Source: Comamonadaceae bacterium (GTDB lineage: Bacteria > Pseudomonadota > Gammaproteobacteria > Burkholderiales > Burkholderiaceae_C). Taken from it: DNA of 64,000 nucleotides. Both the position numbers and the translations under genes were made by a program. Location: the NCBI GenBank assembly GCA_027488115.1, contig JAIYCG010000026.1:1-64000 (forward strand), written 5' to 3'. Each line of letters begins with the position of its first letter. Positions within the stretch are counted from its first letter, which is position 1. Shown here piece by piece: positions 1-9,200 of the stretch. The notes below the pieces were generated by a model. That model was not told the origin of the DNA, did not search any database, and saw only the letters and a program-made list of their open reading frames with translations.

Positions 1-131
<131 letters not shown>

Positions 132-136
132 TCAGA

Positions 137-163
137 AGTAGGGGCGGTTTGGGCTATTTCAAG
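137..163 (-). promoter_or_regulatory. Candidate sigma-32 (RpoH) promoter upstream of dnaK
   Basis: Minus strand reads CTTGAAA-N12-CCCCTACT, close to the sigma-32 consensus CTTGAAA-N12-15-CCCCATNT, 42 nt upstream of the dnaK ATG. Confidence 0.7.
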
Positions 164-238
164 GTCAAATTGCTTGAAATTGGGCCTTTTTTGCCCGCTT
201 TCGCCCAAAACCAGGCTGTTATCTACTTCCGAGGGACG

Positions 239-850
239 TTATTTGGGGGCCGTGACAGTCACCAAGGCGGGGCGCAATACGCGTTCTGCAATCAGGTAGC
301 CCTTTTGCAAAACGGTGACCACGGTGTTGGCGTCTTGCTCAGCGGGTACCACACTGATAGCTTGGTGGTGGTGAGGGTCAAACTTGGTACCAGCGGCAGG
401 GTTGATTTCCACCACTTTGTTGCGTTCCAAAGCGCTTTTCAATTGGCGAAGCGTGGCTTCTGCACCTTCGCGAATTTGCTCTGGCGTGACGTTTTGGATG
501 GCCAAACCTGCCTCCAAACTGTCTAACACGGGTAGCAGGCTGTCGGCAAATCCTTCGACTGCAAATTTACGGGCTTTGGAGATTTCTTCGTCTGCTCGTC
601 TGCGGGCATTCTGCACATCGGCTTGGGCACGCAAGTACTGATCGGCCAAGTTGGCGTTTTGAGCTTTGACGTTGGCCAGTTCGGCTTGGGCATCTGCCAA
701 AGGGTCGACAGGTGCAGGCGTTTGTTGAGCTTGGGTATCTGTCCCCATGGCTGCAGCGGCTGCAGCCAAGGCTTCTGCCGTGGGCATGACGTTTGCGGCG
801 CCAGGATTGGGGTTTTGATGGAAGGTGTTTTGTGAGTTGGAATCAGACAT
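239..850 (-). CDS. grpE: Nucleotide exchange factor GrpE (start likely at MSDSNSQ)
   Basis: GrpE core motifs ([43 protein letters not shown]); upstream of dnaK. Confidence 0.95.
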   Translation of the reverse strand: MSDSNSQNTFHQNPNPGAANVMPTAEALAAAAAAMGTDTQAQQTPAPVDPLADAQAELANVKAQNANLADQYLRAQADVQNARRRADEEISKARKFAVEGFADSLLPVLDSLEAGLAIQNVTPEQIREGAEATLRQLKSALERNKVVEINPAAGTKFDPHHHQAISVVPAEQDANTVVTVLQKGYLIAERVLRPALVTVTAPK

Positions 851-883
851 GAAATGCATCCGCAATAAATGACAACGCCCCAA

Positions 884-911
884 ACTTGGGGGCGCTTTGT
901 GGGATTTCAAG
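884..911 (-). promoter_or_regulatory. Candidate sigma-32 (RpoH) promoter upstream of grpE
   Basis: Minus strand reads CTTGAAA-N13-CCCCAAGT, a perfect -35 and near-consensus -10, about 34 nt before the grpE ATG. Confidence 0.75.
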
Positions 912-948
912 CCCCGTTGTGCAAAGTGCCAAAGGGGCCCGAGTCAGA

Positions 949-1299
949 TCAAGACAGTTCTAGCAATTCGACGTCGAACTTCAAGGTGGCGTTGGGTGGA
1001 ATCACGCCGCCTGCGCCGCGGGAACCATAGCCTAAGTCGGAAGGAATGATCAGGGTGCGTGTGCCACCGATTTTCATACCAGCCACGCCTTCGTCCCATC
1101 CGCGAATGACCATGCCTGCACCCAAACTAAATTGGAAGGGGTCTTGGCGGTCTTTGCTAGAGTCAAACTTGGCGCCTTGTTCGCCGTCTTTGTACAACCA
1201 GCCTGTGTAATGAACGGTAACTGTTTGGCCCTTGGTGGCTTCGGCGCCGTCGCCGACCACGGTATCTTCGTATTGCAAGCCAGTGGTTGTGGTGATCAT
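949..1299 (-). CDS. FKBP-type peptidyl-prolyl cis-trans isomerase
   Basis: VTVHYTGWLYKDG...VIRGWDEGVAGMKIGGTRTLIIPSDLGYGSRGAGGVIPPNATLKFDVELLEL is a full FKBP domain. Confidence 0.95.
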   Translation of the reverse strand: MITTTTGLQYEDTVVGDGAEATKGQTVTVHYTGWLYKDGEQGAKFDSSKDRQDPFQFSLGAGMVIRGWDEGVAGMKIGGTRTLIIPSDLGYGSRGAGGVIPPNATLKFDVELLELS

Positions 1300-1410
1300 G
1301 AATGTATCCTTGTCAGGGGGTCATAGAAAAGCCAGTTCGTGACTGGCCTAAGGGATGGATTATGCCAGTGGATCGCAAGCCACTTGTATCTCTTGAAGCC
1401 TTGGGGCCGA

Positions 1411-2583
1411 CTAGGCTTGCCTTTTCGCCAAGTCTTGCATCAAAGCTCGAACGCCATAAATCCAGGGGGGTGCTTGGTCTGAGGTGGTGACTCGGTTGAA
1501 GAGGGTTCCCAGTTGTGGGGTTGAGATAGCGACCGTATCTCCCACAACATGGGTGAAACCTTGGCCAGGGCCATGCCGATCTTGGGTGGGTGCAAACATG
1601 GTGCCCAGAAACAAGACCAAGCCATCCGGGTACTGGTGGTAAATGCCAATGGCTTGTTCAGCCAAGTCTAAGGGGTCGCGGCTAATTTGACTGAGCGAGC
1701 TGCTGCCTTGCATCACAAATCCCTCGGGCCCGTTGACGGTCATGCTGAGGTCGGTGGTGCGCACGTTGTCGATGCTGTAGTTCTCGTCAAACAAGCGAAT
1801 GAAAGGGCCAATGGCGCAACTGGCATTGTTGTCTTTGGCTTTGCCCAACAAAAGCGCGCTTCGGCCTTCAAAGTCGCGCAGATTGACATCGTTGCCCATG
1901 GCGGCACCAACGACTTTGCCTTTGGAATTGATGACCAACACAATCTCGGGCTCTGGGTTGTTCCAGGAACTGCCGGGGTGCAAGCCCACATCGAAGCCTG
2001 AGCCGACAGCACTCATGGCTTGCGACTTGGTGAAAATTTCGGCGTCAGGGCCAATGCCTACTTCTAAATATTGCGACCAAACACCTTGAGCCACCAAGAC
2101 TTCTTTGAGCTTCATGGCTTGAGCTGAACCCGGTTTGACATTTCTCAGGTTGTCGCCCATCACGCTGATAACAGCTTTGCGAACGCTTTCTGCCTTGGCG
2201 GCATCACCTCGAGCTTGTTCTTCAATGACGCGCTCAAGCATGCTGGCAACAAATGTCACGCCTGCGGCTTTGATAGCCTGCAGGTCTGTAGGGGCGAGGA
2301 ACCAAGCTTGATGAGGATCTTGGATCCTTGGGTCGGAGTTTTCCCAAATTTTAGAGCTTGACCAAGTCCTTGCTCGGTGCTGCTTCACCAGCTTCGCAGC
2401 ATTTTCAAGCTCCATCAAGTCTGCGCTGGTGATGGCAATTGCAGATAAATCCGTGAGTTCTTGTTCACCAACTTTGACCAAGTAAGGTCCTTCACCTGGC
2501 ACCCAAATTCGACCAATCAAAACGGCTTCGGCAGCGTCAATTGGCAAAGTCTCTTTCAGTGAGGGAAAGCTTGAAATTGCCAC
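1411..2583 (-). CDS. Fumarylacetoacetate hydrolase family protein
   Basis: EPEIVLVINSKGKVVGAAMGNDVNLRDFEGRSALLLGKAKDNNASCAIGPF matches FAH-like fold motifs; GTG start. Confidence 0.75.
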   Translation of the reverse strand: MAISSFPSLKETLPIDAAEAVLIGRIWVPGEGPYLVKVGEQELTDLSAIAITSADLMELENAAKLVKQHRARTWSSSKIWENSDPRIQDPHQAWFLAPTDLQAIKAAGVTFVASMLERVIEEQARGDAAKAESVRKAVISVMGDNLRNVKPGSAQAMKLKEVLVAQGVWSQYLEVGIGPDAEIFTKSQAMSAVGSGFDVGLHPGSSWNNPEPEIVLVINSKGKVVGAAMGNDVNLRDFEGRSALLLGKAKDNNASCAIGPFIRLFDENYSIDNVRTTDLSMTVNGPEGFVMQGSSSLSQISRDPLDLAEQAIGIYHQYPDGLVLFLGTMFAPTQDRHGPGQGFTHVVGDTVAISTPQLGTLFNRVTTSDQAPPWIYGVRALMQDLAKRQA

Positions 2584-2634
2584 GATTCGTTGTCCTAAAG
2601 AAAGTTCTTGTAAAGAGGTGCTTGCACAGATGAC

Positions 2635-3096
2635 TTAAAGATAGATTTTTTGCAAAAGAGTGACCAAGGTTTGTGCCTGGTTGCTGGTGAGTTTACCGCC
2701 AACATTTCTTTCGAGTTCTGATGCCGCAATTTCTGCTTCTGCCATCAGATCCTTGCCTTTCTCGGTGGGGTGAAGCCCCACGGCACGGCCATCATGCGGA
2801 TGAGGTAAACGTTGAATCAACCCACGGGAGTCCAAAGATTGAATCAGGCTTACTAAATTGGGCGGCAAGATGTTCAATGAAGCGCAAAGTTGACGCGATG
2901 TCACGCCAGGGTTGTGAACGATGACGGACATGACAGAAAAATCAACCGGCTTAAGACCATAAACAGCCATTTTTTCTAAAAACTCCTCAATGATGGCCAA
3001 GGCGGCACGACGAGCGTTGTAGCCAATCAAGGTTTCTAGAAAGCGGGTGTCGACTGTTTCAACAGCAGTCACCGGAATTTTCTTGCTGCGTTGCAT
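2635..3096 (-). CDS. MarR family transcriptional regulator
   Basis: wHTH: VMSVIVHNPGVTSRQLCASLNILPPNLVSLIQSLDSRGLIQRLPHPHDGRAVGLHPTEKG. Confidence 0.9.
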   Translation of the reverse strand: MQRSKKIPVTAVETVDTRFLETLIGYNARRAALAIIEEFLEKMAVYGLKPVDFSVMSVIVHNPGVTSRQLCASLNILPPNLVSLIQSLDSRGLIQRLPHPHDGRAVGLHPTEKGKDLMAEAEIAASELERNVGGKLTSNQAQTLVTLLQKIYL

Positions 3097-3160
3097 GGTG
3101 ATGAAAGGCTTTTATAAAAATGCTTTGTGAACGCTTTGGGACAAGGTGCATGCCAGCTTC

Positions 3161-3201
3161 TACAAAAAAACAAAGCCCGAGAACTTGGACGGTTCTCGGG
3201 C
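3161..3201 (-). terminator. Rho-independent terminator of the Bug receptor gene / upstream operon
   Basis: Perfect 10-bp stem GCCCGAGAAC...GTTCTCGGGC followed on the minus strand by TTTGTTTTTTT. Confidence 0.9.
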
Positions 3202-3221
3202 ATGTTGAGATCAGTCCAATA

Positions 3222-4223
3222 TTAGGAATCGACAGTGAAGCCAATGCGCTTGATCAAGGGACCCCAGCGCTCTAATTCAACTTGAGAGCTTCTGAGTTGA
3301 TCAGCAGGCGTGCCGCCAAAAGGAATCAAACCAACGATGGTCAATGCTTCTTGAACGCTTTTGTCTTTCAATGCCGCGTTGATGGCGGCATTGGCTGCTT
3401 GAACGATGTTGGCAGGTGTTTTGGCGGGAGCGTAAAAGCCAAACCATTCTTCTACAGTCAGTTCTGGAAAACCTTGCTCTGCAAAAGTGGCAACCTCTGG
3501 CACAAAGGGTGAACGTGTTTTACCCGACGTTGCCAATATGCGCATCTTGCCAGCTTTGTGATTGGCAATGAAGTCACCATGGGGTGTGAACATGCATGCA
3601 ATTTGACCGCCAACCACATCGGTTACGCCTGGCACAGAACCGCGGTAGGGGGCATGTTTGAACTCAAAGTTTTGGTTGAGACCCAGCAAAGCACCTATGA
3701 AGTGAGGTGTAGAGCCTGCTGCGGGGGAACCATAGCTTGCATCTGCAGGATTGGCTTTGGCCCAAACTACAAAGTCCTTCACATTCTTAACGCTGGCCGG
3801 CACCATGGGGCCCACAGCAAAACCGTGGTGAATCATGGAACTTGTGCCAACCGGGGTGAAATCTTCAAAGGGTTTGTATTGAAGATTTTTGTAGATGTGA
3901 GGAAACAGTGAGATTGGCGAAAAAGGGGTCATTGCCAGCACAGACCCGTCGGCAGGCGCACTCTTAAGAAGATTGAGCGCAATTTGTCCGCCAGCACCAG
4001 GGCGGCTGTCGATCACACCCGCATTTTTGCTGTAGCTTGAACCGCCAAATTTTTCAGCGACACGGCGAGCGCAGATGTCGCCAGAACTGCCAGGCGGAAA
4101 GCCATAAAGCACTTTGACTTGCTCTATAGGCAGGCCACTTTGCGCCCATGATTGTTGAAAAGCAGTGCTGCCCACAATGGCAGCTCCTACTGTGGTCTGC
4201 AAAAATTCACGACGATTTGTCAT
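3222..4223 (-). CDS. Tripartite tricarboxylate transporter substrate-binding protein (Bug family)
   Basis: Signal peptide, VKVLYGFPPGSSGDICARRVAEK...SRPGAGGQIALNLLKSAPADGS...; typical Bug receptor motifs. Confidence 0.92.
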   Translation of the reverse strand: MTNRREFLQTTVGAAIVGSTAFQQSWAQSGLPIEQVKVLYGFPPGSSGDICARRVAEKFGGSSYSKNAGVIDSRPGAGGQIALNLLKSAPADGSVLAMTPFSPISLFPHIYKNLQYKPFEDFTPVGTSSMIHHGFAVGPMVPASVKNVKDFVVWAKANPADASYGSPAAGSTPHFIGALLGLNQNFEFKHAPYRGSVPGVTDVVGGQIACMFTPHGDFIANHKAGKMRILATSGKTRSPFVPEVATFAEQGFPELTVEEWFGFYAPAKTPANIVQAANAAINAALKDKSVQEALTIVGLIPFGGTPADQLRSSQVELERWGPLIKRIGFTVDS

Positions 4224-4277
4224 GCTTGTCTCCTCTTGGGGTGGTTGAAAAAATGAACAAATTGCGGATCTCTTACA

Positions 4278-4697
4278 TCAACTGCACAAAGCTTTGATGT
4301 CATTGGGCACTGCAATGGCTTTGATTCGATCTGGATCATCAGGGTGCTTGATGCAAAAGGCACGAACCTCTGTGCCTTCGCACAAAACGGTGTCACCGCG
4401 CATCACCACGTGTTTGTGGATGAAGGTTTTCTCTCTCCACTCTTGCACGCTGGTGTGTATTTGTAGTGTTTCGCCGTAGGTGGCAGGCCGCCCAAACTTG
4501 GTATTGATTTCTAACAACGGTGTACCAATGATGCCGGAGGTTTTGACCAACTCGCGCCAAGGTTGAACCCCGCACTTGACAAAAAAGTTGAGTGAGGAGG
4601 CGTCCATCCATTTGGAAAAATTGGGGAAAAACACAATGCCTGCAGGGTCGCAATCACCGAACATCACTTGCACTTCGTAAACAACTGTTTTGCTCAT
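4278..4697 (-). CDS. Acyl-CoA thioesterase, 4-hydroxybenzoyl-CoA thioesterase-like hotdog protein
   Basis: VMFGDCDPAGIVFFPNFSKWMD matches the 4-HBT active-site motif. Confidence 0.88.
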   Translation of the reverse strand: MSKTVVYEVQVMFGDCDPAGIVFFPNFSKWMDASSLNFFVKCGVQPWRELVKTSGIIGTPLLEINTKFGRPATYGETLQIHTSVQEWREKTFIHKHVVMRGDTVLCEGTEVRAFCIKHPDDPDRIKAIAVPNDIKALCS

Positions 4698-4718
4698 CAA
4701 TGACTTTCTGGGCTGAGG

Positions 4719-5483
4719 TCAGCGAGGTGACATGCGAAGTGCGCCATCTAAACGAATCACCTCGCCGTTCATGTGGCCGTTGCTCACAATGTGAGCAGCC
4801 AGTTGTGCAAACTCCTCTGGCTTGCCAAGGCGAGAGGGAAAGGGAATGCTAGCCGCCAAAGAGGCTTGTACAGGCTCAGGCAGGGTTTTCAACAGAGGCG
4901 TTGCAAATATACCGGGTGCTATGGTGCAAACACGAATGCCGTGTTGTGCCAAATCGCGCGCCATGGGTAATGTCATGCCTGCCACACCCGCTTTGGATGC
5001 GCTGTAGGCTTGCTGACCGACTTGACCGTCAAAGGCTGCGACGGAAGCTGTAAAAACCATGACACCACGTTCGCCGTCTGCCATGGGATCCAGCTTGGCA
5101 CACGCTGCAGCAAAAACACGAGCAGCGTTGTAGGTGCCAATTAAATTGACGTTGACCACTTTGGCAAAGTCTTCCAAAGGTGCAGGGTTGCCATCTTTAC
5201 CCACAATGCGTTTAGCGGTGCCAATGCCCGCAATTTGCATCAAGATGCGCGCGCCACCCTGGGCTTTCGCTGCTTCTGCGACAGCGTTTTCCATGCTGGT
5301 GGCGTTGGTGACGTCGCACTGAATGGCGATGCCACCAATGTCAGTTGCTACCTTTTGTGCATTTTCAAGATTCAGGTCGAGCACCGCCACTTTGGCACCT
5401 AATCGGGCCAATTCACGGGCGGTTGCTTCGCCAAGTCCAGAGCCACCCCCTGTGACCAATGCGCTCATGCCTTGAATGTTCAT
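4719..5483 (-). CDS. SDR family dehydrogenase (3-hydroxyacyl-CoA dehydrogenase type 2-like)
   Basis: TGGGSGLGEATAREL; YSASKAG active site; PGIFATPLL. Confidence 0.9.
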   Translation of the reverse strand: MNIQGMSALVTGGGSGLGEATARELARLGAKVAVLDLNLENAQKVATDIGGIAIQCDVTNATSMENAVAEAAKAQGGARILMQIAGIGTAKRIVGKDGNPAPLEDFAKVVNVNLIGTYNAARVFAAACAKLDPMADGERGVMVFTASVAAFDGQVGQQAYSASKAGVAGMTLPMARDLAQHGIRVCTIAPGIFATPLLKTLPEPVQASLAASIPFPSRLGKPEEFAQLAAHIVSNGHMNGEVIRLDGALRMSPR

Positions 5484-5503
5484 GTTGGACTTTCAAAAAT
5501 TAA

Positions 5504-7357
5504 TTAAAGGGTGGGCTTCAAAATGAAGTGCAATCGATCTTCATGCAATGCTGCGACGGTGTCTGCGCGATGCGTCAAAACGGAGCGTTGATTGATGGAG
5601 CCCTTGTCTGTAATCTCACCCTTGTCAATGGTGGGTGGTTCAGACAACAAGCACATGCGAGCAATGCGGTTGGCGCTGCCAGTGGCATTCTTGGACAATT
5701 CGTTGATGAGATTCTGAAAATGGGCTAGGACAGGTGCACTGCCCAAGACATCGGCCATGGGTGAATCGGATGCCATGCCACTCAGAGCACGCACGGCTGG
5801 TGTTGGAAACACCATGGCGCCAACTTCTTTCAAGTTGATGCCTGTCAGTACCACGTCTTGAATATAGGGAGCGCCAGCAGCAATGATCTTGCCGCGCAGT
5901 GGCCCAACGCTGACAAAAGTGCCCGTCGCCAATTTGAAGTCTTCTGCAATGCGACCATCAAATTTCAAACCTAAATGCACATCGGTTTCATCAATCCATT
6001 TGACAGCATCCCCCGTGCAGAAGAAGCCTTCGTCGTCAAAGGAGCTTTTCGTTTCTTCCGGATTGCGCCAGTAACCTGGGGTGATGTTGGGGCCACGATA
6101 ACGGACTTCTGTTTTGCCGCCCATGTCGACCAGTTTGAGCTCCAAACCAGGTGTGGGCACACCCAAGTCGCCTGCCGAAACATTGGGGTTGGTCACAAAA
6201 ATACCGAAGGGGCCAGACTCGGTCATGCCAAGGCCGGTGCCCATCACAATGCGCTCGCCTATTTCGCGCTCTTGCGATTCGTACAAGCTGTCCCAAATGG
6301 GTTGCGCCAAAGCTGCACCGGCGTAGAAGAACATTTGCACGCGCGAAAGCAAAGTTTTTCGCAGAAGGTCGTCTGTTTTCATGGCCAAGGCAATGGCTTC
6401 GAAACCAGTAGGTACGTTGAAGTAAACCGTGGGTGCAATTTCACGCAGGTTGCGCAATGTTTCAGGCATGAGTGCCGGCGTAGGTTTGCCATCGTCAATG
6501 AACATGGTGCCACCATGAAAAACCACCATGCCAAAGTTGTGGTTGCCACCAAAGGTATGGTTCCAAGGTAACCAATCAACCAAGACCAAGGGAGCTTCAG
6601 CCAAGATGGGCATGGACTGAGCCATTTGTTGTTGGTTAGAACACCACAAACGCTGAGTATTGATGACCGCCTTGGGTAATTTTGTAGAGCCGCTGGTAAA
6701 CAAGAATTTCACAATGGTGTCAGGTCCAGTAGATGCCATTGCAGCATCCACTTGGGCAGTTGCTTGAGTTTGGCACAAGGCTTCAAAGCTTGTAACTTGC
6801 AGACCTTCTACGTTGCCCTCGTTCATCACAACTTCCATGTCCTTAGAAACTGTTGAAGCGATTGCTTTTGAATACCGTGAATCGCTGGCGAAAACCATAC
6901 CAGGGGTCACGGTGCGCAGCACGTGCTTGAGTTTGTCGTAGTCTTGGCTGATCAGGGAGTAAGGCGGTGAGGTGGGTACAAATGGAACGCCAGCGACCAT
7001 GCAACCCAAAGCCAGCAAGGCATGTTCCAAACTGTTCTCACTCAAGATGACAACAGGGCGTTCTGTATTGAGACCACGGTTGATCAGGCCTTGCGCAATA
7101 TTTCGCGCGGATTTCCAAGCTTCTGCATAAGTGACGTGTCGCCACTCTCCCAAGCTGCCGTCGGACAATTTAATGCGGCGTGCAAACAAGGTTTGGTTGG
7201 GTTTGGTATGTGCCCAGTGTTGCAAGCGATCAGTGAGCCGGTCTGGGTAAGCTGATAACTCTTGATCAGCTTTGAGGTAGTGCGTGCCAGGCGCTCCGTC
7301 TTTCAAGGTGACACGTGTGACGCCGAAACGCAGTGGCCGAAATTTTGGTGAGCTCAT
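5504..7357 (-). CDS. fcs: Feruloyl-CoA synthase (AMP-forming acyl-CoA synthetase)
   Basis: LFTSGSTKLPKAVINTQRLWCSNQQQ; 617 aa with the feruloyl-CoA synthase-type architecture; neighbours crotonase and SDR. Confidence 0.85.
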   Translation of the reverse strand: MSSPKFRPLRFGVTRVTLKDGAPGTHYLKADQELSAYPDRLTDRLQHWAHTKPNQTLFARRIKLSDGSLGEWRHVTYAEAWKSARNIAQGLINRGLNTERPVVILSENSLEHALLALGCMVAGVPFVPTSPPYSLISQDYDKLKHVLRTVTPGMVFASDSRYSKAIASTVSKDMEVVMNEGNVEGLQVTSFEALCQTQATAQVDAAMASTGPDTIVKFLFTSGSTKLPKAVINTQRLWCSNQQQMAQSMPILAEAPLVLVDWLPWNHTFGGNHNFGMVVFHGGTMFIDDGKPTPALMPETLRNLREIAPTVYFNVPTGFEAIALAMKTDDLLRKTLLSRVQMFFYAGAALAQPIWDSLYESQEREIGERIVMGTGLGMTESGPFGIFVTNPNVSAGDLGVPTPGLELKLVDMGGKTEVRYRGPNITPGYWRNPEETKSSFDDEGFFCTGDAVKWIDETDVHLGLKFDGRIAEDFKLATGTFVSVGPLRGKIIAAGAPYIQDVVLTGINLKEVGAMVFPTPAVRALSGMASDSPMADVLGSAPVLAHFQNLINELSKNATGSANRIARMCLLSEPPTIDKGEITDKGSINQRSVLTHRADTVAALHEDRLHFILKPTL

Positions 7358-7398
7358 GTGTTTCTAGGAGATTCTGTGTGTATGAATTTCAAGAGATT

Positions 7399-8208
7399 TC
7401 ATGAGCTCTTTTGAACTTTGGCTGCCTTGCCTTCTAGAAATGCCTTGACACGAGCTTTGGCCTCAGGTGCAGCTTGAGCAATGGAAGAGATCAGCGCCTC
7501 TGTGAGATACCCATGGTCTGCAGGTTGCTCGGCGATGCGTGGCAGTGCGTGCATCAAGGCGTAGTTGGTTAAAGGCGCGTTGGTGGCAATGCGTTGCGCC
7601 AAATCCATAGCCTTTTCCAAAGATGTCCCTGTGGGAACATGGTATTGAGCCAAGCCAATGCGCTCGCCATCTGCCGCGTTGTAGACGCGGCCTGTGAGCA
7701 TCATGTCAGTCATGCGTGCCACGCCAATCAGCTTGGGAATGCGAACTGAGCCGCCACCGCCCACAAAAATGCCACGCGTTCCTTCGGGCAAAGCGAAGAA
7801 GGCGCTGTCGTCGGCTACCCGAATGTGACATGCGCTGGCCAGTTCTAAACCGCCTCCGACCACGGCGCCATGCAAAGCCGCAACGACTGGGACTCTGCCC
7901 AATTGAACCGCGTCCAATGCCACATGCCAGCTTCTAGAATGGAAAACACCCTGACCCGCGTCGCGTTCTTTCAGCTCTGACAAATCGAGTCCAGCGCAAA
8001 AATGATCGCCTTCGCCATGAATAACCGCAGATTTGGCTTCTTCAGGAAGGTTTTGAAAAATATCCCGCAGGGCTTCGACCAAGCCATCGTTGAGTGCATT
8101 GCGCTTGGCAGGGCGGCTCAGGCGCACCACAGCCACTGCGCCTTTCATTTCAAAATGGATGCCGTTAGATTGGGCGCGTTGCAACAAAGGATGAAGGTTT
8201 TGGGTCAT
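7399..8208 (-). CDS. Enoyl-CoA hydratase/isomerase (crotonase) family protein
   Basis: KRNALNDGLVEAL; GEGDHFCAGLDLSEL; HGAVVGGGLELASACHIRVA. Confidence 0.93.
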   Translation of the reverse strand: MTQNLHPLLQRAQSNGIHFEMKGAVAVVRLSRPAKRNALNDGLVEALRDIFQNLPEEAKSAVIHGEGDHFCAGLDLSELKERDAGQGVFHSRSWHVALDAVQLGRVPVVAALHGAVVGGGLELASACHIRVADDSAFFALPEGTRGIFVGGGGSVRIPKLIGVARMTDMMLTGRVYNAADGERIGLAQYHVPTGTSLEKAMDLAQRIATNAPLTNYALMHALPRIAEQPADHGYLTEALISSIAQAAPEAKARVKAFLEGKAAKVQKSS

Positions 8209-8257
8209 GATGTCAGGGCAAACAAGGCCATGCAGCGCTGCAAAGTTTTGTTAAAAA

Positions 8258-8274
8258 GGTTATTATCAATAACC
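8258..8274. promoter_or_regulatory. Palindromic operator candidate (GGTTATT-ATC-AATAACC)
   Basis: Perfect 7-bp inverted repeat in the divergent gap between the crotonase (-) and amidohydrolase (+) genes. Confidence 0.55.
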
Positions 8275-8335
8275 ATATTGTCTTTCTATGACGAACTAAA
8301 AATCACAGGGTTTTCCCGCATTTCTGAAAGTTTTT

Positions 8336-9199
8336 ATGAATCACCAAGACCTGATTGCCATCGACATTCACACCCATGCAGAGGTCAGTTGCTGGAACCC
8401 ATTTGACAATTACGGCGAGGAATACGACCGCGCTGCGGACAAGTTTTTCGGCAGCAACCGCCGACCCACCATCGACGAAACCGTGGCGTATTACCGCGAG
8501 CGAAAAATTGGCTTGGTGATGTTCACTGTGGACAGCGAGTCTCAGTTAGGCCGTCGCCGAATTCCGAACGAAGAAATTGCCAAAGCCGCGCGCGACAACA
8601 GCGACATGATGATTGCCTTTGGCAGCATCGATCCACACAAGGGCAAGATGGGTGCGCGTGAAGCCGAAAGACTGATCAAAGAGGAGGGCATCAAGGGTTT
8701 CAAGTTTCACCCCACAGTTCAGGGCTATCACCCCTACGACAAAATGGCTTGGCCCATTTACGAAGTGATCAATGAACACAAGTTACCCGCTATTTTTCAC
8801 ACGGGTCACAGCGGCATTGGTTCTGGCATGCGGTGTGGTGGCGGTTTGCGCTTGGCCTACAGCAACCCCATGCACTTAGACGATGTGGCCATTGATTTTC
8901 CCGACATGCAAATTGTGATGGCACACCCTAGTTTCCCTTGGCAAGACGAAGCGCTCAGTGTGGCTACGCACAAGCCCAACGTTTGGATTGATTTGTCGGG
9001 CTGGAGCCCCAAGTACTTTCCAAAGCAGTTGATTCAGTACGCCAATACCTTGCTGAAAGATCGCATCTTGTTTGGCAGCGACTACCCCCTGATCACACCC
9101 GAGCGGTGGATGAAGGACTTTGAAGTGGCCGGTTTCAAACCCGAGGTGATGCCAGGTATTTTGAAAGACAACGCGGTGCGTTTGCTCGGCCTGAAATAA
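8336..9199 (+). CDS. Amidohydrolase family protein (ACMSD-like), candidate beta-ketoacyl-CoA hydrolase of hydroxycinnamate catabolism
   Basis: IDIHTHAE; FKFHPTVQGYHP; IFHTGHSG; MAHPSFPW; LFGSDYPLITPERW. Confidence 0.85.
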   Translation: MNHQDLIAIDIHTHAEVSCWNPFDNYGEEYDRAADKFFGSNRRPTIDETVAYYRERKIGLVMFTVDSESQLGRRRIPNEEIAKAARDNSDMMIAFGSIDPHKGKMGAREAERLIKEEGIKGFKFHPTVQGYHPYDKMAWPIYEVINEHKLPAIFHTGHSGIGSGMRCGGGLRLAYSNPMHLDDVAIDFPDMQIVMAHPSFPWQDEALSVATHKPNVWIDLSGWSPKYFPKQLIQYANTLLKDRILFGSDYPLITPERWMKDFEVAGFKPEVMPGILKDNAVRLLGLK

Positions 9200-9200
9200 T

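Noticed and set aside
5975-6571. 198-aa plus-strand ORF
   Set aside because: Antisense to the feruloyl-CoA synthase gene, no domain
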